Position numbers and translations under genes: made by a program. This document shows positions 1 to 6,084 of a stretch of 14,516 nucleotides of DNA, piece by piece; position 1 is the first letter of the stretch; each line of letters opens with the position of its first letter. The stretch is from the NCBI GenBank assembly GCA_012515645.1, contig JAAYXY010000078.1:1-14516 (forward strand), given 5' to 3'. Under the pieces are notes generated by a model that saw nothing but the letters and a program-made list of their open reading frames with translations, made no database searches and had not been told where the DNA came from. The stretch comes from Candidatus Peribacteria bacterium (GTDB lineage Bacteria; Patescibacteriota; Gracilibacteria; Peribacterales; Peribacteraceae).

Positions 1-135
1 AAGAAACGCAATAACCGAAAGCGTTGCAATCCAGAACGAAGAACGCTCCACGAGGAAATACAAAGGATGTGGTTCCCACTTGCGATGCAGGGGCATTTGG
101 CGGAAGGCGACAGGCGTAGTACTGTTGCGTGGCAT
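1..135 (-). CDS. N-terminus of an unrecognised, probably membrane protein (cut by window edge)
   Basis: An open frame starts at an ATG at 135 and stays open for 45 codons to the window edge. The translation begins MPRNSTTPVAFRQMPLHRKW. It has a polar, basic start, then an aromatic stretch, then the beginning of a hydrophobic segment (SSFWIATLSVIAFL, residues 32-45) that looks like a first membrane helix. The basic residues before the helix would favour a cytoplasmic N-terminus. I do not recognise the family. The gene is divergent from tsaE, with an AT-rich gap of 55 bases between the two starts. There is no Shine-Dalgarno sequence, as elsewhere in this window. It could be a chance frame, but its composition and its place next to an AT-rich divergent gap favour a real gene. 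Confidence 0.5.
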   Translation of the reverse strand, partial: MPRNSTTPVAFRQMPLHRKWEPHPLYFLVERSSFWIATLSVIAFL

Positions 136-190
136 AAGAAGTTGGAGTGTATTTTCATGTATATTTTACTACATTTTTAATAATTAGGCA
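136..190. promoter_or_regulatory. AT-rich divergent intergenic region, likely promoters for both flanking genes
   Basis: This 55-base gap is much richer in A+T than the genes around it. On the + strand, AATAAT at 179-184 ends six bases before the tsaE start at 191, the spacing of a -10 box on a leaderless mRNA. On the - strand, TAAAAT- and TATACA-like hexamers precede the start at 135. I see no good -35 box on either strand, so individual promoter calls are weak. Confidence 0.35.
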
Positions 191-1186
191 ATGCCTGATC
201 AATGCAGTATAACGGCACGAACGGCTGAAGAAATGGAGCAAAGTGGCGCATCACTGGCACGGACGCTGTATACCGTGCCACTCACCGTTTTGCTCTCGGG
301 ACCCCTAGGCGCAGGCAAGACAACGTTCCTGCAGGGATTCGGGCAAGCGCTCGGAATTGCAGAACACATCACGAGTCCGACATTCGCACTGGAACAGCGT
401 TACCTCACACAAGCACACGGCGAACTACTACACATCGATCTCTATCGATTACCCGAAACGGCGGCACGCACGCTCGCGGAACAATCCGAAGACCACGCGG
501 GTATTCGATGCATCGAGTGGTCAGAGCGTCTGGAAAACACAAATCCACAGGACGATCTCATCATAATACACATTGATGAACGAACGAATGGCACACGGCA
601 GGTAACCTGTACATTCAGAGATATCGCCCTACCCACACAACAACAAGTGCAAACATGGCGCGCGCATGTATGTCTGCCAGAGAACGTCGCTCAGCACTGT
701 GACGCCGTTGCCGCGTTCGCCAGACAGATCGGGGAACACATGCTGAGCAAGGGATACATCGTGCGCCCACTTGCGCTTGAGCGCGCAGCCCAGCTGCACG
801 ACTTATTTCGCTTCGTAGACTTTCTGCCAACAACATCAGACAACGCACCGCAACCGACACGGGAACACTGGGCAGACCTCAAAAAAACGTACGGCAGCAT
901 CCACGAAGACGCAGCAGCACAATTTGTAACGGAACAGGGATTTCCTGCAATCGGGCATATCTTCAGAACACACGGAATGAAAGGAGAAGATCCCACAACA
1001 ATAGAGCAACAATTGCTCTTTTACGCCGATAAACGCGTGATGGGCGACACGATCGTCACATTAGAAGAACGCTTCGCGGACTTTCGACAACGTTACAGCG
1101 GCGGCAGAGACACACAGCAAAGCAGTGCATGGTTGGCAGCATGTAAGAGAATGGAACAGCAGCTCTTCCCGGAAAGCGCACCGTAA
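191..1186 (+). CDS. tsaE: TsaE (t6A tRNA modification ATPase) fused to a C-terminal HD-type domain
   Basis: Residues 1-150 are a TsaE-type P-loop ATPase. It has Walker A GPLGAGKTT (37-45), the TSPTF switch motif (61-65), HIDLYRL (81-87) and an E-W pair (109-110). TsaE works with TsaB and TsaD to make threonylcarbamoyl-adenosine at tRNA position 37, in the cytoplasm. TsaE proteins are usually about 150 residues, but this one has 331. Residues from about 160 to 310 resemble an HD-superfamily metal-dependent phosphohydrolase: H169, the H203-D204 pair, H238, H256 and D280 in a YADKRV segment, followed by LEERF. The substrate of that half is unknown. Both halves lie in one uninterrupted frame. The start is the first ATG after the AT-rich gap. 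The gene converges on rarA, with 9 bases between the stop codons. The TsaE half is certain; the HD half rests on motif pattern only. Confidence 0.9.
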   Translation: MPDQCSITARTAEEMEQSGASLARTLYTVPLTVLLSGPLGAGKTTFLQGFGQALGIAEHITSPTFALEQRYLTQAHGELLHIDLYRLPETAARTLAEQSEDHAGIRCIEWSERLENTNPQDDLIIIHIDERTNGTRQVTCTFRDIALPTQQQVQTWRAHVCLPENVAQHCDAVAAFARQIGEHMLSKGYIVRPLALERAAQLHDLFRFVDFLPTTSDNAPQPTREHWADLKKTYGSIHEDAAAQFVTEQGFPAIGHIFRTHGMKGEDPTTIEQQLLFYADKRVMGDTIVTLEERFADFRQRYSGGRDTQQSSAWLAACKRMEQQLFPESAP

Positions 1187-1195
1187 ACACCCGGA

Positions 1196-2491
1196 CTATG
1201 AACGCATAGCATCCCGCTGGCGAATGATCGTCTTGGCACGCGCAAGACGCTGCCGGACTTCCTCTTCGTACCCGTGCACGGTAGGAGAGTAGAAATCCTG
1301 CGGTTCCCACCCTATGGGAAAGTACGACGCCTGCACGATGCCTTCCTCCGCATCATGGGGATACTGGTACCCTTCGCTATACCCATGCTGTGTACGCATG
1401 GCTTTGACGGGCGCATTGCGCAAATGGTTTGGCACTTCCAGCGACGACGCCCGTTCCACGGCGCGGCGTGACGCGTCCATGGCGCGCTTGATGGCATTGC
1501 TCTTGGGCGCCTGTGCCAAATAGATACACGCATGCGCCAGAAAGTACTCCCCTTCCGGCAGACCGACGCGCTCAAAAGCATCCCATGCAGCCATGACAAT
1601 CTGGAGGGCGCGCGGATCGGCATTGCCAATGTCTTCGCTGGCAAATATCGCCATACGGCGGAATATGAAACGCGGATGCTCGCCGCTGCCCACCATGGCA
1701 AAGAGCCACACGAGGGCGGCATCGGGGTCACTGCCCCGCAATGTCTTAATGAAAGCCGATGACGTATTGTAATGGTCTTCACCTGCCGCATCGTACCGTT
1801 TGGCGCGCTGCAAAAAGAGCTGCTCCGCCTGCCGAAGCGAAATCTTTTTCCCAATGGTCATCACCGAGAGTTCTAGCGCATTCAGAGCGATACGGGCATC
1901 GCCATTGGCAATCGCAGCAAGATGGCGCACGGCAGCGTTATCCATACGGATTGCACCGCCGTAACCGCGCGCATCTGCCAGGGCATGATGGAGAATGGCG
2001 ACGAGGTGCTCTTCAGAAAGCGGGCGGAGCAGGTACACACCCGAACGCGACACGAGAGCCGCATTCACTTCGAAGTACGGATTTTCTGTCGTAGCGCCGA
2101 TGAGGATGACTGTGCCGCTCTCAACGTACGGCAGGAGCGCATCCTGTTGTGACTTGTTGAAACGGTGGATCTCATCAATGAAGAGAACCGTGCGCTGCGC
2201 AAGAGACGTAAAGATCTGTTCCGCTTCACCACAGACAGCTTTGAGGTCTTTGACACCGCTCATAACGGCATTGAGTGTCATAAACTGCGCCGAAGTTGCC
2301 TGTGCGATCACATTGGCAAGTGTTGTCTTGCCTGTCCCGGGCGGACCCGCAAGGATCACGGAAGAGAGCGCATCTTGCTCAATGGCGCTGCGCAGGGGCA
2401 TGCCCGGACCCAGAATATGTTCCTGACCAACAAACTCCTGCAACGTGCAGGGGCGCATGCGGAAAGCCAATGGCTGGACATCTGGGGACAT
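1196..2491 (-). CDS. rarA: Replication-associated recombination protein A (RarA/MgsA AAA+ ATPase)
   Basis: RarA is a clamp-loader-like AAA+ ATPase of the MgsA/WRNIP1 family that acts at stalled replication forks. Numbered from the ATG at 2491, Walker A GPPGTGKT is at about 49-56. Walker B with its extension, LFIDEIHRFNKSQQDALLP, starts near 103. Sensor 1 GATTENP is near 132-138 and GDAR (sensor 2 region) near 197-200. The C-terminal tetramerisation part carries the typical SAFIKTLRGSDPDAALVW and ASEDIGNADPRAL segments and a terminal YxYPHD-type region. The length of 431 residues is normal. The frame extends three codons further to a TTG at 2500, but I chose the ATG because a TATCAT box at 2505-2510 would start transcription at about 2498. 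No Shine-Dalgarno sequence is visible. The gene converges on tsaE and is divergent from the small gene at 2553. Confidence 0.95.
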   Translation of the reverse strand: MSPDVQPLAFRMRPCTLQEFVGQEHILGPGMPLRSAIEQDALSSVILAGPPGTGKTTLANVIAQATSAQFMTLNAVMSGVKDLKAVCGEAEQIFTSLAQRTVLFIDEIHRFNKSQQDALLPYVESGTVILIGATTENPYFEVNAALVSRSGVYLLRPLSEEHLVAILHHALADARGYGGAIRMDNAAVRHLAAIANGDARIALNALELSVMTIGKKISLRQAEQLFLQRAKRYDAAGEDHYNTSSAFIKTLRGSDPDAALVWLFAMVGSGEHPRFIFRRMAIFASEDIGNADPRALQIVMAAWDAFERVGLPEGEYFLAHACIYLAQAPKSNAIKRAMDASRRAVERASSLEVPNHLRNAPVKAMRTQHGYSEGYQYPHDAEEGIVQASYFPIGWEPQDFYSPTVHGYEEEVRQRLARAKTIIRQRDAMRS

Positions 2492-2504
2492 GAAGAGCAA
2501 GAAG

Positions 2505-2510
2505 ATGATA
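2505..2510 (-). promoter_or_regulatory. Possible rarA -10 box (TATCAT)
   Basis: TATCAT on the - strand matches the -10 consensus at 5 of 6 positions and lies 13 bases upstream of the rarA ATG. No recognisable -35 box sits at the expected distance. Transcription would begin near 2498, giving a very short leader and excluding the TTG at 2500 as the start. Confidence 0.35.
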
Positions 2511-2540
2511 CACTACACACGAAACTTCTGATCGTGCTAC

Positions 2541-2546
2541 TATAAC
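2541..2546 (+). promoter_or_regulatory. -10 box (TATAAC) six bases before a start codon; leaderless mRNA likely
   Basis: TATAAC matches TATAAT at 5 of 6 positions. Exactly six bases (2547-2552) separate it from the ATG at 2553, so the predicted first transcribed base is at or next to the A of the start codon. The P-type ATPase at 10951 has the same spacing. There is no Shine-Dalgarno sequence. A -35 box is not obvious. Confidence 0.5.
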
Positions 2547-2552
2547 GCACAT

Positions 2553-2942
2553 ATGCCGGACTTTGCTTCTACCATCGCACAAGGGAGCGGCAATCTACTG
2601 CCGGAGAAGAAGCAGAAACACGCAGGCAAGCCTGTAAAAGGAAAAATAGAACAAGAACACAAACATTTTCTGGCGACACTCACACAACTGCTCGACAGCG
2701 GTGACATTGATCCATACAACCCCACATCGTTCCTCAAGCGCGAGGTATACGACACACTGGATGAAAAGTGGCAGGATACAGTCGACGTATCGCTCCACAA
2801 CATCGCAGACCAGATCCGCATGATCCAGGAAACACGCCTATCAGCAAAAGGAGAAAATGCCATCCAGCTGCAGACAATGGTTGAACATCTCTGGCAGATG
2901 AAACAGCAGATCGAAGAACACCACGATGCCTTCAAGTTCTAA
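2553..2942 (+). CDS. Unrecognised small helical protein, 129 aa
   Basis: I do not recognise this protein. It is 129 residues, charged and free of membrane segments or a signal peptide. After a lysine-rich stretch (about residues 18-36, EKKQKHAGKPVKGKIEQEHK) the rest looks mostly alpha-helical. A DIDPYNPTSFLKREVYDTLD segment falls near 51-70, and a polar helix rich in Gln, Glu and His ends the protein. It lacks Cys and obvious catalytic motifs, so a structural or nucleic-acid-associated role is conceivable but unsupported. It has its own -10 box immediately upstream, and its 3' end overlaps the next small gene by 17 bases if that gene starts at 2926, which suggests an operon. The codon and residue make-up resemble the neighbouring genes, so I take it as real. 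Confidence 0.75.
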   Translation: MPDFASTIAQGSGNLLPEKKQKHAGKPVKGKIEQEHKHFLATLTQLLDSGDIDPYNPTSFLKREVYDTLDEKWQDTVDVSLHNIADQIRMIQETRLSAKGENAIQLQTMVEHLWQMKQQIEEHHDAFKF

Positions 2943-3144
2943 CGGTATGGCACACCAAAGTCCGCAACGGCGCCCGAGCACAAATGTAGAGAGTAGTACA
3001 GAAACGCCCAGCGCTATTCAGCGCCTCATGGCAGAATGCGCGGCATCCGTAGAACAGAACCCCAAAACAGAAACGTACATGCGGGAACACGCATTGCCCT
3101 TGTGGCACCACATCAATCACGAGAAGGAATCAGCGGCAAGGTAA
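2926..3144 (+). CDS. Unrecognised small hydrophilic protein, 65-72 aa
   Basis: This is a short polar frame with no known family. The first possible ATG (2926) gives 72 residues and overlaps the previous gene by 17 bases. A second ATG at 2947, four bases after that gene's stop codon, gives 65 residues. Neither start has a Shine-Dalgarno sequence, so the choice is open. The first third is Ser/Thr/Gln/Pro-rich and probably disordered. The rest (AIQRLMAECAASVEQNP, then MREHALPLWHHINHEKE) could form helices. It is likely co-transcribed with the 129-residue gene. Its last 32 bases overlap the 3' end of miaA on the opposite strand, which is unusual but possible for convergent genes. Confidence 0.55.
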   Translation: MPSSSNGMAHQSPQRRPSTNVESSTETPSAIQRLMAECAASVEQNPKTETYMREHALPLWHHINHEKESAAR

Positions 3145-4081
3145 GCCAATGAATACGCGAATCATGGCGCCACCAGCTCAATTGTCGGCGCGCATACTGG
3201 CGTGTCTTGGCGGCGATGTGTTCCTGGAGAATATCCAAAGACACAGTGCTCCCCTGCTGCAAAAACTGCGCAATGTCACGGTATCCGTGGCTCTTGAGTC
3301 CGGGATGCTCCGCTGTGTAACCATTCTGAAGCAACTGCCGCACCTCATCGATCCAACCTGCTGCGAACATATCGTGCACACGAAGAGCGATGCGTTCATG
3401 CAAATGGACGCGCGTGCGCGAGATGCCAATAATGTACGGAGTCTGATTCCCCTGACGCAACTCGTGACGCGGCACCGCCGCAGAAACGGGCTCCCCGCAG
3501 AGCTCGCAGATTTCCACCGCGCGCACGAGGCGCGGCTTATTACGCACGTGAATACCCTTGGCAGCTTCAGGATCCATCTGGCGAAGCCTGCGATGCAGCG
3601 TGATACCGCCATCACGCTCATACGCCGCAAGCAAAGCGGAACGCATGGCGGGATCTGTCGGCGGCGCAAGCGTGAGATCGTCAATAACCGTACTGACGTA
3701 GAGCATGGAACCCCCAACGAGTATAGGAATACCTCCTCGCGCATGGAGATCGGCAATCACACACCGAGCTGCCTTCTGGTACCACCCAGCTGTCGCCTCT
3801 GCATCAGGATGCAATACATCGAGCAAATGATGCGGTATGCCACACATCTCTGTTGCGGTCACCTTCGCAGTACCGATATCCATGCCTGTATAAAGCTGAC
3901 GGGAATCCGCATTTATAATCTCACACGGACGATCTGTCTGCTCGGCAATGTGTTGTGCAAGAGCGATAGAAAAAGCTGTTTTACCGCCTGCCGTAGGTCC
4001 AACAATAGCCAGAAGCGGATTCTTCGAACCAACAAGGTATGCCGCCAAACCAGGCCAGATGTGTGCAAGTGCTTCCTGCAT
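3113..4081 (-). CDS. miaA: tRNA dimethylallyltransferase MiaA
   Basis: MiaA adds a dimethylallyl group to A37 of tRNAs reading codons that start with U, giving i6A, in the cytoplasm. The P-loop GPTAGGKT is at 28-35; the usual form is GPTASGKT. NADSRQLYTGMDIGTAK is at 57-73, with the DSRQ and GTAK blocks that bind tRNA and prenyl diphosphate. GIPHHLLDVL starts at 81 and LVGGSMLY at 121. The C-terminal RQYARRQLSWWR motif is present. The length of 322 residues is normal, and the first 20 residues are a modest N-terminal extension before the P-loop. The start is the ATG at 4081. TAGAGT or TATACA boxes lie 9 or 4 bases upstream, and no Shine-Dalgarno sequence is seen. The gene is divergent from clpP. 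Confidence 0.95.
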   Translation of the reverse strand: MQEALAHIWPGLAAYLVGSKNPLLAIVGPTAGGKTAFSIALAQHIAEQTDRPCEIINADSRQLYTGMDIGTAKVTATEMCGIPHHLLDVLHPDAEATAGWYQKAARCVIADLHARGGIPILVGGSMLYVSTVIDDLTLAPPTDPAMRSALLAAYERDGGITLHRRLRQMDPEAAKGIHVRNKPRLVRAVEICELCGEPVSAAVPRHELRQGNQTPYIIGISRTRVHLHERIALRVHDMFAAGWIDEVRQLLQNGYTAEHPGLKSHGYRDIAQFLQQGSTVSLDILQEHIAAKTRQYARRQLSWWRHDSRIHWLTLPLIPSRD

Positions 4082-4253
4082 GCCATGTATACTCTACGCA
4101 AATATCTGTCTGTGCACAGAAAGTCTGTCCTACTTAACAAAACATTTTTGTGCAATATTCAAAAGTATATGACCACTGCCGCCGGAAGCTATAAAACGGT
4201 ATGATGGGTAAGGAAAATGCACGTATCTCAACCCTAATCCCAATCCCAATCCC
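4082..4253. promoter_or_regulatory. miaA-clpP divergent region with candidate clpP -10 boxes and a six-codon leader ORF
   Basis: The 172 bases between the two starts are AT-rich in the centre. On the + strand, TATAAA (4190-4195) and TATGAT (4200-4205) are candidate -10 boxes for clpP. Neither has a clear -35 box. If TATGAT is used, the first AUG in the transcript is at 4217 and opens a six-codon frame (MHVSQP, stop at 4235-4237) that ends 16 bases before the clpP start. AAGGA at 4210-4214 is only two bases from that AUG, too close for a normal Shine-Dalgarno. The - strand has TATACA just before the miaA start. The functional reading is inference. Confidence 0.35.
4236..4253 (+). repeat. Three tandem AATCCC hexamers directly before the clpP start
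   Basis: AATCCC occurs three times without interruption at 4236-4241, 4242-4247 and 4248-4253, and the clpP ATG follows immediately. The preceding CCTAATCC extends the pattern loosely. The tract is pyrimidine-rich and cannot serve as a Shine-Dalgarno sequence. It could be a slippage-prone microsatellite. Confidence 0.7.
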
Positions 4254-4913
4254 ATGCATCCCTCCATCCAATCCATCTCTGCCCACATTGCCCGAGGATC
4301 GATCTCGCCGCAGAACACGCTCATACCCACCGTCATCGAAAAAACGCAATTCGGGGAACGCGTGTACGACATTTACTCACGCCTACTAGAGGAACGGATT
4401 GTGTTCCTCGGTACGCCAATCAACGATGACACATGCAATTCCATCATCGCTCAGCTCCTCTTTTTGGAGAAAGAAGATCCCAGTAAAGACATTACCCTCT
4501 ACGTGAATTCACCGGGAGGCCAGGTCACCTCCACGCTCGCCATGTACGACACCATGCAGTACGTACGACCCGATATCTCCACAGTATGCCTCGGCATGGC
4601 AGCCAGCGGCGCAGCGATGATCCTGCTCGGCGGCGCAAAAGGGAAACGCTTCGCGCTCACACATTCCGAAATCATGATCCACCAACCCCTGGGAGGCACC
4701 GAAGGACAGGCAACCGATATTGCCATCCACGCAGACCACATCATCAAAATCAAGAACCTCCTCAATGAACTGATCGCCAAACATACGGAAAATGACCTGG
4801 AAAAGGTCAAAGTAGACACAGAACGCGACAAGTTCCTCACAGCCAAAGAAGCTCTGGACTACGGCATTATTGACAGAATTGTGGAGCGACCACAGGAAAC
4901 GAAGGCAAAATGA
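4254..4913 (+). CDS. clpP: ATP-dependent Clp protease proteolytic subunit ClpP
   Basis: ClpP is the tetradecameric serine peptidase that degrades proteins fed to it by Clp ATPases such as ClpX or ClpC. The catalytic triad is Ser118 (in GMAASGAAM), His143 (in MIHQPLGG) and Asp192 (in DTERDKF); the spacings of 25 and 49 residues equal those of the E. coli enzyme. Also present are PTVIEKTQFGERVYDIYSRL (25-44), LYVNSPGG (82-89) and GQATDIAIHA (151-160). At 219 residues it is slightly longer than usual because of a short N-terminal stretch, which may be a propeptide. The start at 4254 is the only ATG in frame before the conserved region, and no Shine-Dalgarno sequence is present. tgt follows 30 bases downstream and is probably co-transcribed. 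No clpX is in view. Confidence 0.97.
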   Translation: MHPSIQSISAHIARGSISPQNTLIPTVIEKTQFGERVYDIYSRLLEERIVFLGTPINDDTCNSIIAQLLFLEKEDPSKDITLYVNSPGGQVTSTLAMYDTMQYVRPDISTVCLGMAASGAAMILLGGAKGKRFALTHSEIMIHQPLGGTEGQATDIAIHADHIIKIKNLLNELIAKHTENDLEKVKVDTERDKFLTAKEALDYGIIDRIVERPQETKAK

Positions 4914-4943
4914 GTCCACTTTGGGCTACCATGTGCCAACCAG

Positions 4944-6041
4944 ATGTTCACGCTCCTCCATCACACCCCGTTGGGACGCCGCGGTCGGCTGCGCACCGGG
5001 CACGGCACCATTGAAACACCGTTCTTTATGCCGGTGGGAACCGCAGGAGCCATGAAGGGCATTACGCATGCAGATCTTCGCGCACTCGGCGCGCAAATCA
5101 TGCTCTGCAATACGTACCATCTCCACCTGCAGCCAGGGGAAAACCTCATAGAGGAAGCGGGGGGACTGCACGCGTTCATCGGCTGGCCAGGCCCCATTCT
5201 CACAGATTCTGGCGGCTACCAGGTGTTTTCCTTTGGAAAAAGGGGTCATACGAAGCTAACGGAGAAAGGCGTACAGTTCCAATCACACATCAACGGCGAT
5301 ACGCTTTTCATCGGACCTGCGGAAGCCATGCAGATCCAGCATGCGCTGGGCGCAGATATCATCATGGCATTTGATGAATGCCCGCCTTCTACGGCAAAAC
5401 GCAGCGAAATCACAGCCGCAGTGGACAGGACGCTACGCTGGGCACGACAGTGCAAAGAGATCCATACGCAATTATGCAAGCAGAAACAGACCTCCCCGCT
5501 CCTCTTCGGCATCGTGCAGGGCGGACTGGAACGCGATTTACGTGAAAAATGCGCGCAGGAACTGCAGGCAATCGGTTTCGACGGGTACGCCATCGGCGGA
5601 CTGGCTGTGGGCGAATCCGAGGCGGACATGCTCAGCATCGTGGAAACCGTCTGCCCGATGCTCCCTGCAGACGCGCCACGGTACTTGATGGGCGTAGGAG
5701 AAAGACATCAACTGCAAGCGTGCGTTGCACGGGGTATAGACATGTTCGACTGCGTGCTGCCCATGCGCATCGCGCGGCACGGCATCATCCTTCTCCACGA
5801 TGGAAACCGCATCCGCATAAGCAATACGGAATTCCGCACCGCGCATGAACCCATAGACCCGGATTCCCCGTCCCTTTTGAGCAGAACGCATGCACGCAGC
5901 TACCTCCATCACCTCATGCGCATACGCGAGCGACTGGGCGAAACAATTGCCCAGATGCAGAATCTGGGTGTCACGCTCGAAACGATGCAGCAACTGCGCG
6001 CACACATGGAACGTGAACATACAGAAATGCAACGCAGGTAG
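4944..6041 (+). CDS. tgt: Queuine/preQ1 tRNA-ribosyltransferase lacking the zinc ligands
   Basis: Tgt exchanges guanine 34 of GUN-anticodon tRNAs for preQ1 or queuine by a base-exchange reaction. The TIM-barrel motifs are intact: ETPFFMPVGT (24-33), LTDSGGYQVFS (86-96) with catalytic D88, MAFDEC (141-146), VQGG (191-194), IGGLAVGE (217-224), MGVG (249-252) and the nucleophile D269 in FDCVLP. Cys146 and the Val of GGLAVGE match the bacterial preQ1-type pocket. The C-terminal zinc site is not conserved. The E. coli ligands C302, C304, C307 and H333 align without gaps to S308, S310, S313 and Q339. The usual PTR after the nucleophile reads PMR (273-275). At 365 residues the protein is slightly short. 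It follows clpP by 30 bases. No queuosine synthesis genes are in view, so salvage of the base is likely if the enzyme is active. Confidence 0.95.
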   Translation: MFTLLHHTPLGRRGRLRTGHGTIETPFFMPVGTAGAMKGITHADLRALGAQIMLCNTYHLHLQPGENLIEEAGGLHAFIGWPGPILTDSGGYQVFSFGKRGHTKLTEKGVQFQSHINGDTLFIGPAEAMQIQHALGADIIMAFDECPPSTAKRSEITAAVDRTLRWARQCKEIHTQLCKQKQTSPLLFGIVQGGLERDLREKCAQELQAIGFDGYAIGGLAVGESEADMLSIVETVCPMLPADAPRYLMGVGERHQLQACVARGIDMFDCVLPMRIARHGIILLHDGNRIRISNTEFRTAHEPIDPDSPSLLSRTHARSYLHHLMRIRERLGETIAQMQNLGVTLETMQQLRAHMEREHTEMQRR

Positions 6042-6061
6042 CTTTATAAGCATAAATATTG

Positions 6062-6067
6062 TATAAT
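6062..6067 (+). promoter_or_regulatory. Consensus -10 box (TATAAT) for the DAACS transporter
   Basis: A perfect TATAAT lies in the short AT-rich gap after the tgt stop codon (6039-6041), 17 bases before the ATG at 6085. Transcription would start near 6074, giving a leader of about 10 bases. The -35 region (around 6039-6044) does not match the consensus. Confidence 0.5.
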
Positions 6068-6084
6068 AATCTTAGAAACACACA

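Noticed and set aside
2492..2500. A TTG start three codons upstream of the rarA ATG
   Set aside because: ATG is preferred, no ribosome-binding site supports the TTG, and the likely -10 box would start transcription beyond it.
3149..4204. A 351-codon open frame on the + strand across miaA
   Set aside because: It lies antisense to a clear, full-length MiaA, and its translation is Cys/His/Arg-rich with no family pattern. It is a shadow of miaA codon use.
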